A stretch of 64,000 nucleotides of DNA from Adineta ricciae (taxonomy: Eukaryota; Rotifera; Eurotatoria; Adinetida; Adinetidae): positions 1 to 64,000 of the forward strand of contig CAJNOJ010000185.1 of NCBI GenBank assembly GCA_905250025.1, in the 5' to 3' direction. Position numbers and translations under genes: made by a program. Under the pieces are notes generated by a model. It ran no database searches and was not told the DNA's origin. It saw only the letters and a list, made by a program, of their open reading frames with translations. Positions 41,754 to 53,352 of the stretch are shown here, in pieces; the stretch's first letter is position 1; each line of letters starts with the position of its first letter.

Positions 41754-43053
41754 CTATTTTCTTTCGTTTGTTTTGATTGGATCAACAGGATTAATTCGTT
41801 TGACAATGAGCAAACTTTTAGGATAAAATGGAAATTGAGGTAAATGTTCAAGTTGACAATCTAATGTAGCAGTAAGTGTTTCACGTGAATAAGCAGAAAA
41901 ACTTCCAGTTAAACCAATATCACCAGGTACAGATTGATCAAAAAACACTAGAAATCTTGTTGTAACATTTCCAATATTTTCAATATGATGTGGATAAGCT
42001 CGAGGAATGAAATACATATCACCTGCTTGAAGTGTATATGTTTCGAATCGTTGTTCATCACCAGGAGAAAGAACAGTCATACGAGCACGACCTTCAATCA
42101 CATAGCCCATTTCAGCTGTTTTTGGATGCCAATGAGGTTCACGCATACCATTCGTGGTTATTCGAAGAGAATACATTGAAACTATAAAAGAAAATAAAGA
42201 TAGAATATGTTCTATTTATCAATCAAAACTTACCATCTTTCAATATGGGCCAAACATTCTTTGTAATGGTTTTAACAATTCCTTCGGAATTTAATATTTT
42301 AGCTGATAAACCTTCAGCATTGAAATGATATTTATTTGGATATTCAAATTCACGTAAAATTTTATTTTTCGTCGAATCATTCTTAAATCCGAATACAGTC
42401 GCTACTTGACGATGTTCAATACGTTGAAATGCACTACTTGATAATTGAAATGTATTTCCAAGCACAGCATTTGTCCTACAAATAAATATCGACATAATTT
42501 TCAGGTAAAAACAATCAATGAGATATACATTGCAAAGAATGTACTCGATAAACCAAAATCTTCAGGCAATTCATGTGTAAAGGTAACAACAAATTGTGTA
42601 GGAAACTTCATATCGAAGTTTTCTATATGGTGTAAATAACCCGATGGAACATAATACATTTCACCTTGTTTAACAAGAAATGAATTATGATCATTATCAT
42701 CACCAAATATCGTAATTAAAGCTGAACCATTCTAGAGAAACAAATTCATTGAATATGAGAAATTGTTTTGTTTGAAAATGACTTACTAAACAATAACCTA
42801 ATTCATCAGCATTTGCATGCCAATGAGGTTCTCGAATACTTGAAGAATTTATTGATATATATCGCATAGAAAGTCCTTTGAGAATAGGAAATTCTTTGAT
42901 TGACACGGATGAAATCAATCCTGATGATCGATTTGTACGTGTCGGTGAATCAATTAAAGAATAAACATATCTGGATTTGCAATGAATCGTTTCGATGTAC
43001 AATGAAAAAGTAAAGAGAAGAATAACAAACAATCGATACATAGTGAATTTCAT
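41754..43053 (-). CDS. Secreted bicupin, oxalate-decarboxylase-like
   Basis: Exons 43053-42787, 42731-42529, 42475-42234 and 42181-41754 total 1140 nt, 379 residues. The N-terminus is a signal peptide (MYRLFVILLFTFSLYIETIHC). Two cupin domains follow. Cupin 1 has REPHWHANADELGY and YYVPSGYLHHIEN; cupin 2 has REPHWHPKTAEMGYV and YFIPRAYPHHIEN. These supply the H-x-H-x(4-5)-E...H metal ligands in both barrels, as in bicupin oxalate decarboxylases and related secreted proteins. The characteristic lid motif of bacterial decarboxylases is not evident, so oxalate as substrate is unproven. A TATA-like box sits at 43085-43093. Bicupins of this type are mainly bacterial and fungal. Confidence 0.8.
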
Positions 43054-43084
43054 CTGTGTTAGTCGATTTAGATATGTATTATCT

Positions 43085-43093
43085 CTTTATATA
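43085..43093 (-). promoter_or_regulatory. Putative TATA box of the bicupin gene
   Basis: TATATAAAG on the minus strand, 32-40 bp before the first ATG of the bicupin. The short distance may mean that the second in-frame Met (43041) is the real start. Confidence 0.35.
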
Positions 43094-43517
43094 TATGAAG
43101 AAAATATAAACAATTGGTTTGATTTTATTGTTTCATCTCGTCCAATAAGTTTCTATATCGAATAGTAGAAGAATAATTTCATTGTGAACTTTTTGTCCTA
43201 AAACTCTTTGTTCGTTGAACAATGAACAAAGATTTGATTCATCAGAATAAAATTATTGGTTACGTGTTGATAATGGAGACATGAACTTGATTGTGATGAA
43301 AAACGTACTCCATTAACTACAATGATTGGTTCGAATATGTGCAGAATGTATTTTCAAGGACAAAATAAATTCCTGACGCGTACGTTTCACAAGAATGCAC
43401 AAAATATATTCGTTAGCATCCATAATTGTATCACCAAAATAAAATCGATGATTGGATTTATTTTTCGAAACATATTTTTCTTTCAATACGAGGTTATTCA
43501 ATATCTCAACCAAATTG
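43094..43517. other. Divergent intergenic region
   Basis: Shared upstream region of the bicupin (minus) and the Cys-rich peptide gene (plus). Overlapping ORFs at 43313-43534 on both strands show no motif. Confidence 0.4.
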
Positions 43518-43526
43518 TATATAAAT
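43518..43526 (+). promoter_or_regulatory. Putative TATA box of the Cys-rich peptide gene
   Basis: TATATAAAT 79-87 bp before the ATG at 43605. The claudin-like gene has the same nine-base box at the same distance (59558-59566). Confidence 0.45.
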
Positions 43527-43604
43527 GTGGATAAGTACCAAGGTTTTTCTATATCGTCGATTCATTTACAATTATCATTTATATTCGTTAGTTGACAAAT
43601 CGCA

Positions 43605-43925
43605 ATGGCTACTCGATCTCTTTACTTCGTGTTACTAACATTTTTATTGGTATCAATTTGTTTAGGAAGAAATTTAATGCAAGATATAAATGATAATGAT
43701 GATGAACTTGATCTCAATGAAGAACTTATGGCAAGAAGTATATTTACGAAAATCGGAAAAGCTATTAAGAATTATTTTAAAAGTACTGCAGCACGTGAAG
43801 AAGAACTTCGTGAATGCAAGAGAAAATGCAGTGTTAATCACTGCAAAATTCTTCCAGGTGGTGCTGATTGTGGTAGAGATAAAAAAGGATACGACAATTG
43901 TATAAACAAATGTTATCATCCTTAA
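43605..43925 (+). CDS. Secreted cysteine-rich peptide precursor
   Basis: A single exon of 106 residues. The leader is a signal peptide (TRSLYFVLLTFLLVSICLG), followed by an acidic stretch (DINDNDDELDLNEEL), then a short amphipathic basic segment (SIFTKIGKAIKNYF). The C-terminal ~37 residues hold six cysteines in a C-x3-C-x4-C-x8-C-x9-C-x3-C spacing. Signal, acidic propiece and disulfide-rich basic end are the architecture of secreted defence or signalling peptides, but no specific family is recognised. A TATA box lies 80 bp upstream. A decayed duplicate is 1.2 kb downstream. Confidence 0.65.
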   Translation: MATRSLYFVLLTFLLVSICLGRNLMQDINDNDDELDLNEELMARSIFTKIGKAIKNYFKSTAAREEELRECKRKCSVNHCKILPGGADCGRDKKGYDNCINKCYHP

Positions 43926-44764
43926 ACAAATGATGAAGACTAAAAACAAAAAAAACAACAAGAACTTTTTTCTTTGATTTTGTCTTTCCTCACTAAACTT
44001 TTCAGAAGAAGAATGAAAGAGTTTTCTCTATTGCAAATTTTCCAAAATAGTATCCAAATCGATACTAACACATGTATTTCAGACTTAAACGAGAAAATCT
44101 AAATAATTGATCCAATAAAACTTTATTTACATTTATTTTCTTACATATCATATAATAAATATATTTATACTTTAGATTATCTTTTTAATACTATTTTCAG
44201 CAGATTTTATTTCAGATCGTACATTGTTTCATGTTGTTCATCTTTGCTACGAAATTATAAATATATAACGATTTCATCATAAATTCTATTGATTGTGTTT
44301 CAATCGCATTATGTCAAAAGAAAAGTCCATTAGTTCTCTTTTATCTTACTTTCATGTTCATATCAATGTCCATAAAGTGTTCTTCTTCTTTTATAATGTA
44401 TTTCGATTGTATTTTCTACAGTAATATTACAAATTATTCATTTGAAACTCAATCAATATTATTTCAATTGTAAACAAAGTTCATCGTCCAAAAGATAAAA
44501 TTTTGCTGATTCATCAATAATGCGTTGTTGCATAAAAAGAAACGATAAAAATCATTTCATTTCTATGTGAACTTTCAATTGAAAATCTTTTTTCTTTGTT
44601 TACTGATTAATTGAAATTTTCTTTCTAAAAACATATTTTCAATTCATTTGAATCCTAAAATTATTTTAATAAATATATGTACATTTGGTAAATATACATT
44701 CTTTCTCTCTTTACATTTGCACCATAAGAACATATTTTTCTTTTACTGTTTAATATCGATTAAC
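43926..44764. other. AT-rich spacer between the peptide gene and its decayed copy
   Basis: Presumably the 3' flank duplicated with the gene. No other ORF is supported. Confidence 0.4.
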
Positions 44765-45125
44765 ACAATCATCATTTGTATTCATTGGTTGAAAAATCGC
44801 ATTACTTTCTCCATATCTCTACACTTCATGCTACCAAGTGTTTTACTCGTATGACGTTGTCTGAAAAAGAATCTGTAATGCAAGATATCGATGATGAAGA
44901 TAAACCGGATTTGAATGAAGAACTGATTACAAGAAATCTAATCAGTCAAATTTTAGATATGTTCAAAATTAACCTCAGAAGTGATAGAACACTTCGAGAA
45001 AAAGTTCGATACTGTAAGATGAATTCAATACTCTTTCATATCGTAAAACTCCTCCAGATGGTGTAAATTTTAGTCAACAAAAAAGGCGACATGATAGTTG
45101 TATTAACAAATATTATTATCTTTAA
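44765..45125 (+). pseudogene. Decayed duplicate of the Cys-rich peptide gene
   Basis: Aligns along its length with 43570-43925: the 5' flank, signal-peptide region, acidic stretch (MQDIDDEDKPDLNEEL) and Cys-rich end. The start codon position no longer reads ATG, frameshifts follow the signal region, a stop interrupts the Cys-rich part, and several cysteines are lost. Confidence 0.7.
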
Positions 45126-46524
45126 ACAGATTATAAAAATCATAGAGAAAAAAATCAAAATTTCTACATTGAATTTGTCTTTCTTTTCAATCAATGAGAT
45201 GAATGTTTTCTTCAATAGATTTGAATATTCTTGTAAAGACGAGATAAAAAGTGCCACATATCCAAAAGTAAAATCTTTCTTTTTCTTTCCGACGTAATTT
45301 TATCTTGAATATCCGACACCATTCTGTTTATAAAAGAGAAAGTAACTATGTTCTATATCTAATTTATCCGAGAATAGCCGAAGGTTAAGACCATTAACGC
45401 AAACAAACAGAAACTTTTGTTTGATGTCAAGTTGAGTTTCGAAGATCTGATCTTCATATCAAGGCGATACTCAATATGACTTTATGGAAAAACAAATGAA
45501 ACAATGTTATAAAAAATATGTGAAAACAAATGTTGATGAAGGTTATTATTTGATCGTTTTCCTAAGATGAGATATGTGAATAATGGAATAACCTTTAGAG
45601 TTGTTATCATCTGATATGCAAAGGATAAATAATGTCAGATGTCATTCAATACTATTTATTGATAATTTATCTTAAAAGAGAAAGAGAGAGAGAAGAACAG
45701 GTATTAAATAGCATTGATGATAATTGATCAAGATTAATTTTCTTTTTCAGAAATCGATAATTACTAGAAAAAGAATCGTTTTCTTTTTCGTATTCAGAGA
45801 AGAGAAAAGATTTCTTCTTTCTTTCTTTCTTTCTTTCTTTTTCTTTGCATCTTCATTTCTCTGTGTTGTATCGCAATAAGACGAGTCGATTAATAAAAGA
45901 CAAATGAATTGCTTTACTGAAAATTGTTGTTTCAAATTCAATTATTTTATTTGTGGTTCAAAAGAGAATTCATCAAAGAAGAAAATCAGTGTATCCGTAA
46001 GTTTCAGAGTCAATTTCAAGAAATATTTCCTTCTACTATGACTTAAACAAGAATTGGATTTGTAAGTTAATTGAATATCTTCAGTAGATTGATTCAATAA
46101 ATGTTCTTTTCATTGTATTGATCAAATCGAAAAGAGAAAAGTCCGACTTCCTTGAAAAGATAAGAAAATATCTTCGAATTATCGCGTAATAAATCATGTT
46201 ATTATCATTGACGTTGACATCTTATCTTCATTTGATTAGTATTTTCTCTTTTTATTTTAGGAAAATCTTTATGTTAATCAAATTCGTTCAAATGACAAAA
46301 TGATGCCTTTGAAAGATTTCTCATCTTATTGTATATTTTCAAAAGATAATTAGTAAGAATTTCATTTTCTAGACATATAAGGTGATCATTGTCTTTTTAA
46401 AAAAAGAAACTTTATCAAGGAAATCGATCGATTACGAGAATAAATTTGGTTTTTCTTTCATTCAAATAACTGAATAGACGTTGTTAATCACAAAATCAAA
46501 TGATATGACAAAAATATTTCTTTT
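45126..46524. other. AT-rich spacer
   Basis: Contains a CTTT microsatellite at about 45813-45846. No gene supported. Confidence 0.45.
45813..45846. repeat. CTTT microsatellite
   Basis: About six TTTC units in a row. Confidence 0.85.
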
Positions 46525-47754
46525 ATGAATTTTAGTTTTCAAAGTAAATCTTCGTTTTATTCACTTGCTCAATCTTATGTGACATTAAATAATCAAATTT
46601 TAGTCAAAGTAAAGAGATTTTCGAAGGAATATAAAAGAAATTCGGCGTATTTTCTCATTTAGGATATTATTCTTTATCGTCATAATCCAAATGAACAATT
46701 AGGTTTAACTCTTTCCTATGGAATCACATCACAATTTCAGACAAATATTTACATTGAAAAGGTTAATCAATTTTCGTTTACAAAGAAAGTCAAAATTTCG
46801 TTTGAATTTTAGATTGAAAAAGGAAGTCTCGCTCATCGACAAGGAGAATTTCAATGTGGAGATCAAATTATTCAAATAAATAATATCAAAGTTTTTAATC
46901 GAGAACAAGCAATTCAATTGATTCAAGGTGTTTCACTTCTCATTTTTCAAATCATTCGTTTTCAAGTAAAATTTGTTCTATTTTGTCTCCTTTTCGGAAT
47001 AAAAACTCTTTTCATTTTGTAGTTCAAACAAGAACATTCTTCTCAAAGAACACAGTTAACTGAAGATGACAGTGGAATTATTTTAGGATTTGAAAGAAAT
47101 CGACGACGATCAACTAGTTTATCGTGTTTAACAAGAAATCATTTATTAAATCGATCTCGTCGTTGTCTCTCGTTAAATGATTTAGCGAGAAAAAATCAAT
47201 CGATATTTTCTTTTAATGATTTAATTCAATCGGAAAGTTTATTCGAAACAACAACTACAGATAATGAAAAAAATATTCTTAAACCACTTCCATTTAATTA
47301 TCAGAAAGATTTCGTAAGAAAAGATTCGAAATTAATTCGTCGTCGTTATCGAGAAAGACGTTTAAAAGAAGATAATCATTCATTGATAACAACAACAACT
47401 GATGAAGATGAATTTAAACAAGGTCGATACTGGACACGAAAACAAAGAAGGGAACAATTTCAAAAATGTAAACAAAATAAACAAAAAGATTTGTTAAAGA
47501 AAAATCATTCGTTGAAAAGAACAACTGATGATTTTAATTTATTAAATCGAATATTTCTTAGAGAAAATCAACAAGAATTACAAGAAAAACCATATTTAGC
47601 TGTACAATTTTCTAAACAAACAAATATTGAAAAACAAAAATTAAAAGAATTTATTCAACAAAATCAAATGAAAAGATCACATAAAACATCTTTATCAACA
47701 ACAACTGCATCAATCAATACTTCTCATTATCAATCATCATCAATTATTATTTAA
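46525..47754 (+). CDS. PDZ-domain protein with a long basic C-terminal tail
   Basis: Exons 46525-46608, 46663-46761, 46813-46965 and 47023-47754 (all phase 0; 1068 nt, 355 residues). Residues ~28-112 are a PDZ domain: IILYRHNPNEQLGLTLSYG supplies a GLGF-type carboxylate loop (L-G-L-T), and IYIEKIEKGSLAHRQGEFQCGDQIIQINN plus the Val/Gln-rich helix complete it. The remainder is a charged, Arg/Lys/Ser-rich tail (RNRRRSTSLSC, RRCLSLNDLARK, YWTRKQRREQFQKCKQ), probably disordered. The order is reminiscent of the C-terminal half of PDZRN/LNX-type scaffolds, but no RING or second PDZ is visible. A TTTTAG acceptor-like site just after the chosen ATG means the true 5' exon could be elsewhere. Confidence 0.75.
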
Positions 47755-50700
47755 TTTCTTTTCTTTTAAATATTAAAATAAAATATTTTCATTTCAATAC
47801 CATAAATATATTTTTATTTCAAAAGAGAATTTCTAATAGAAATATCTATAAGAATTATGGATGGGTAAGAGATGAGAATGAAAAATAAAACAACAATTAT
47901 TAATGGGAAAATAATTTTAGATATCATAGACATAAATCTTTTTTTTCGTTCATAAGACATTTGATAAACGCGACAAATCGCTTTATTACACGTTAGAAAT
48001 TCACAAATCTTTATTTTTTTTTATAACATGTTGTGATTTATATATGGATATATAAAATCCTTTTTATATTCAACCTTACGCACAATTTCAGAACGAATTT
48101 ATTCACAATAAAATCAAGAAATGATTTAAGTCATATTCTATTGCAAATACTCGCTCTCTCATCTTATAATATTTGACTTTTTTTAACTGCAAGCAAGTCA
48201 TTGTCAATATTTGTCTAAATCAGATATACATCACTGTATTCAGAGATATATCACTATAGAAATACGATTATTTATGTCAAATAGAATTTGTCTAAGATTT
48301 TCGTTGTTACATATTTCTCTGTGTAAAATTTTGAAGCACAAGAAGAGAGCGATTTCTTCTTTCTAATCGTAAGTCAATTGTATTTGAGCAAGGAATAGTA
48401 TTATCAAAGAGTATGTAGTCAATCAAGTTATTCTAAACGATAAAATATATTATTGTTGGTTATGCAGCGGAAGGAAATTATGTCAGATATGACAAAATTT
48501 TATGGTGTATTTTGTCTGTTTGGAAAAACTTCTTTTACATTTAGATTGTCAGCTACATGATAAACTAATTATCTTTAGTTAAATTCGTGTTATGCGTTTC
48601 TCTAAATAGGAAAAAAAGATGAACACGGAATTATCATTTTCATGTCGATGTAAACGAGAACAACATAGAATATCCTCTTAGGAAATTCAGAATAGTGAAA
48701 CAAAAAATATCATTATTAAGTGCCAATTTAATATTATATTACAATGTTCTCTTCATGGATATAAAATCTCGGCGAAGAATCGTAATAACACTATCTCCAA
48801 GTTTAAATAAATGAATTGACATAGATAAAAATAAAGTAAACTTTGATAATTATAACTGTTACGAGTAAATTAGCGTTCTGGTGAACTCTTTGTTAAAATG
48901 AGCTCTCTTCCAATCATGTAATATCTCTGAAGATTCGTCATAACTTGTGATACAGTAGTTCATCAGGTAAAAGGATCCTATTGATGAGATTTACATACTC
49001 TAAAGAGTTCATAGACTCGAGATAAAAACTAAGTCCTTGTAAGACACGAATGAATGTTTTCGAAACATTCTCCCATCAAATTGATCTAGACTAAACTGTA
49101 GCTAATTGACAGAAAACAGAACCTCACTATATCTAACTGAATGAGACGTGAATATTGAAACTGTTGAGCACAGACGCCTTCGAGTGAAGTTAATTTGATT
49201 GTTGTAGTTTTTTTTATTACAGTGAGAAACGCGTAAAATCATTTAAACTTTGTCTCATTACTTTCTCTTCAGTCACGACTTATGTTCTCAGAATTCAATG
49301 CGTGCAGCCTAAACTTACAAAGAAGAAGTTGTTTTTAATTTATGCGAAATTTATTTCATACCGTCTATCGTTTTCTGGTTTCTTTTACATTGAATATTAT
49401 CAGACGCTTGTGCAAGAATCGTCGTACAAGATAATGTTGATCAAAAAAACAGAAACACACAAAATGAAAACACATTAATCCTTTGAGTCGTAAATTATTT
49501 TTTGCTAAAATGAATTTAAGTAAATGATGAAATTAGCTTCTTCTAAATATAGAATATATGTTATGAAGAACTCAGACGAATACGCTTATATCTTACAGCG
49601 TCTAGCTCTATTGAATTTTGTTATAAGTGAGTAGATATTTTAACTATTGTTTTTATTCAGTACAAAATATATCCCTCTCATTCTCATTACGAGAATCATT
49701 TTGATCATCAGATGAAAACATCCTTGCATCATTTTCTTGATCAGGATCCATTTATACCATTTTCGAAACTAATAGTAACACAGAAATTATCTAGGGAAAG
49801 TCTAATATTTCTGTCTAGTAGCATATTAATTGTCGTATATAGAAAGGATAGAAAATGTTCTGTCACACACATATTCAAACAGTATTTAAATACATTTCGA
49901 ATCTTTTGTAACACGAAGCTGGATTTTCTACATACATGGTTTTGAAAAGTTTTTCTATAACATTCTTCGTGACTGCATTTAAAGAAACGATGTGCATATT
50001 TTCACAAAAGTGTGCGATAAAATTCAGTAATAAAACATGTGAAGCAAAAATACTACGATAGAATTCAAAGGGTTAAGACGCAGCGACAACGAAATTCACG
50101 TGCTAGATATGTATTTCAGATTTTTGTCTGTTCTTCCGATACCATAGGCCGTAATATGGATGGGAAAAGTCAGAGGAAGGAATCGAATCTCCTGATGTTT
50201 AATAATTTAGACGTATAGATTCACTACGTTATTCCCAACTAGTAGCAGAATATAAGAAGTAGCTGCATAGACGCTCTTTTCTCATTCGATTCGATTGCAT
50301 TGCTCGATGTGAATGATGTTGCTTTGACGACACCCATAAAACTGTACGGTTAGCGTGATTTGGATGAAACGTCCCCTAAGCAGCTCGGCGATAGATAATA
50401 TCCAATTATGATTACTTTAGTATAGAATAGGACGAGAATTTGGTAAGGAACGCTATAATCAAAGAAGATCAGGGCGGTGAGGATCAGCCGATAGGCATGC
50501 GTGAAATTCACCCAAACTATCCTGGTATCAGTTGACGTTAACAAAACCATTCCAGATGTGTTGGATTACATAAAGCCTGGAACTCTGTTCGGATACTCAA
50601 CTGTTTTCAAAATGTTGACTTCTATTAATCTTTTCGGGACGGGGTTCTTTTTTAACAGACCAAATAACGAAACACGATACTAATCAAAGTCGCTAGATTT

Positions 50701-51132
50701 TCATTTTTAGTTCATTATTTTCATCTGTCGAGAGACTAATACTGCACATAAGCTCATTAGTGGTATCGAAAACTAGAGGAATATCAGCTAGAATAATAGA
50801 AAAATAATATACAGTTAACGATTGGAATGATCTCAAGTCAGTGGCCATTATAGTGGCCGCCCGTCCCGAATGGGTTAAATATAGTCAAAGTATGCACAAT
50901 ATGTTACTAAGAACATTTAAAACCTCTTAGTGTTGTAGTATATCGATAAACCAATATCTTGTTCGAGTTCAATGATGAGGATGAATGGATAATTCATTGT
51001 TTATTCTATCTTATACACTTTTTTGTAGTGTACAACGCCTTCGTATAAAGTTCTAGGCTTCCGCATTAAAAAAAGATTTTTTTGTAAAAATGATACAGAT
51101 TTTTGTAGATTGACATTTACTTTCATATCGCT
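47755..51132. other. 3.4-kb spacer
   Basis: Mostly AT-rich. The segment 50040-50890 is less AT-rich and contains short frames on both strands (50350-50550 minus, 50501-50683 plus, the latter reading IPDVLDYIKPGTLFGYSTV). It looks like a degraded insertion, but I cannot assign a family. No RNA gene is supported. Confidence 0.4.
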
Positions 51133-53352
51133 ATGGAAGGTAGTGGCGATAGTCTCACAGATTATTTGGATTCATCGACTGATCAATTGTCTCCATCGGT
51201 TATAAAACGATTGAATCTAGGTGATAAAATAGAAAAAAATCGACAACAACAATCGACCACAAGCGTTAGTACATTATTAGATGTCAAAACTAATCTTGAC
51301 GAAGTTCAATCTTTGGAATCAATGTTGCATAGTGTTGTCAAGATTTTCTGCACTTCAATTCCATGCAGCTTTGATTTACCATGGTAAGACCCATGGATTT
51401 ACTTCTTTTGATGAAACTCAAAAATCATGATAAGAATGAAGCAAAATATCAATGTGTCGCTATAAGGCGACGAAACAAAGATTTGAATATAATTTGACCT
51501 GAAAATAAGTGTCGTTCATGAAAATGAGGACATATATTTCTAATTTATATCTATATCAGAATATTCTCCTACGTCTCAATTAGTGGATGAATGAGAAGTT
51601 TACGCAGTGAATACTTGTCAATGATGTTTTGTTACTTTAGGCAAATGAGATCGCAATCAACTGCAACAGCATCAGGATTTATAATAAACGATCGACGAAT
51701 TCTTTCAAATGCTCATGCTGTTTCAAATTCATCTGTTATTCGTATTCAAAAACATGGTGATACAAGGAAATATCCTGGACGTATATTACACATTGCACAT
51801 GAATGTGATTTGGTTATGTTGACTGTTGATGATAAACAATTCTGGAATAATGTAAATTCATTGATATTCAATGAAATTCTACCTGAATTACAGGATTCAA
51901 TTTTAATTGTTGGATATCCAATTGGTAAACATTATTTGTATTTCTTTTCATCTATTCATATTATTGATATTTGTTTTTGAGGTGGTGATAATTTATCGGT
52001 AACAAAAGGTGTTGTTTCAAGAGTTTGTATGTCGACTTATTCACATTCATTAGAATATTTGTTATCAATACAAATTGATGCTGCAATTAATCCTGGTAAT
52101 AGTGGTGGACCAGCTTTTCAAGGTACAAAACAAAAGTTTCAGAATAATTATCTATATGCATCACTTTAATCCAAATGAACACAAATAATTACATATAAAA
52201 TAGAAATTGAAGATGAGTAAAAGGAAAATCATCAACACAGAGTGTTCGATCATTTTCAGGTTTGTTTTCATCGAGATTTCTTATGTGTTTGATAAAGTAA
52301 AGAAGAGATGAGAACGAAAAGTATTTGAAACACATAGAAAATACATATTGTGTATTTTTCTTTTTCTTTTTCGCAGATAAAAAAGTTGTTGGTATATCAT
52401 TTCAAGGAATGAATAATGTTCAATCAATTGGATACATTATACCAGTATTAGTAATCAAACATTTTCTCGATGATATTCAATTACATGGAAAATATACAGG
52501 ATTTCCTCGAATGGTTTTTCATTATCAATCAATGGAAAATTATTCATTTCGAAAATATTTGAAATTAAATGATGATCAACATGGGATTTTAATAACAGCA
52601 GTTGAACCAGCGTGTATTCTTAATAAAATATTAAAGAAAGATGATGTGATCACAGGTATTGATGAGAAATCAATTGCTGATGATGGAACTATTGATTTTC
52701 GTCGTGGAGAAAGACTTAGTTTCATACATTTATCAAAAATAAAATTTGTTGGTGATGAAATTACATTTACAATTATACGAGAAGGTAAAAAAACTCATTT
52801 ATCAAATGAAGAATTCTTTCGAAAGTTTCTTTTCATTTTTGAGGTAAAGAAATGAAATTAACAAGTTTATTAGATAATAATTCCGCACTTGTTCCATTAC
52901 ATTCACATGATAAACGTCCAGATTATTTAATTTATGGAGGAATCGTTTTCACAGTATTAACTCGTTTTTATTTGTATGAATGGGGTTTTATTAACTGGAA
53001 ACAAAAAGCTCCAAGACATTTAGTTAATTTAGCACTGAATGGCATGTTGGAAGAGCCAGATCAACAAATTGTTGTTATTAATCGAGTACTTGTTGATGAA
53101 ATTAATTATGGAATTGAACCATCTGTTATAGATGCGATTTTAAAAACTGTTAATGGAATTGAAATTAAAAATATAAAACATTTAGCAAATGTTATTGATC
53201 AAATATCAAATAGCAAAGAAAATACTTTTATTCGTTTTGAAACTCAATCAAAAAGTATCATTGTCGTTTCATGTGAAGATGCTAAACAATCAGAAGAAAG
53301 AATTTTAACACAAAATTCAATACCTCATGCAAGAAGTGAAAATTTACGGTAA
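51133..53352 (+). CDS. HtrA/DegP family serine protease of the plant/protist Deg9 type
   Basis: Exons 51133-51383, 51641-51924, 51982-52122, 52377-52784 and 52844-53352 total 1593 nt, 530 residues. The trypsin-like domain has its triad in ILSNAHAV (His), [10 protein letters not shown] (Asp) and [11 protein letters not shown] (Ser). It continues with [11 protein letters not shown] ... [16 protein letters not shown] and [17 protein letters not shown], then a PDZ ([39 protein letters not shown]). The last exon has the Deg9/Deg2-specific C-terminal part ([21 protein letters not shown] ... [14 protein letters not shown]). The 52785-52843 intron removes a stop and gives REGKEM. The order and signature phrases match plant Deg9-like proteases far better than animal HTRA1-4. 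No transit peptide is obvious; the N-terminus is Ser/Asp-rich. Confidence 0.85.

Noticed and set aside
43605..43925. Calling the Cys-rich peptide a toxin
   Set aside because: Architecture alone (signal, acidic stretch, six Cys) does not distinguish toxin, antimicrobial or signalling peptide, and no known toxin family was recognised.
50150..50245. A tRNA-like pattern on the minus strand with a possible T-arm (GGAGATTCGATTCC)
   Set aside because: I could not build a complete cloverleaf with acceptor, D and anticodon stems; the T-arm resemblance alone is weak.
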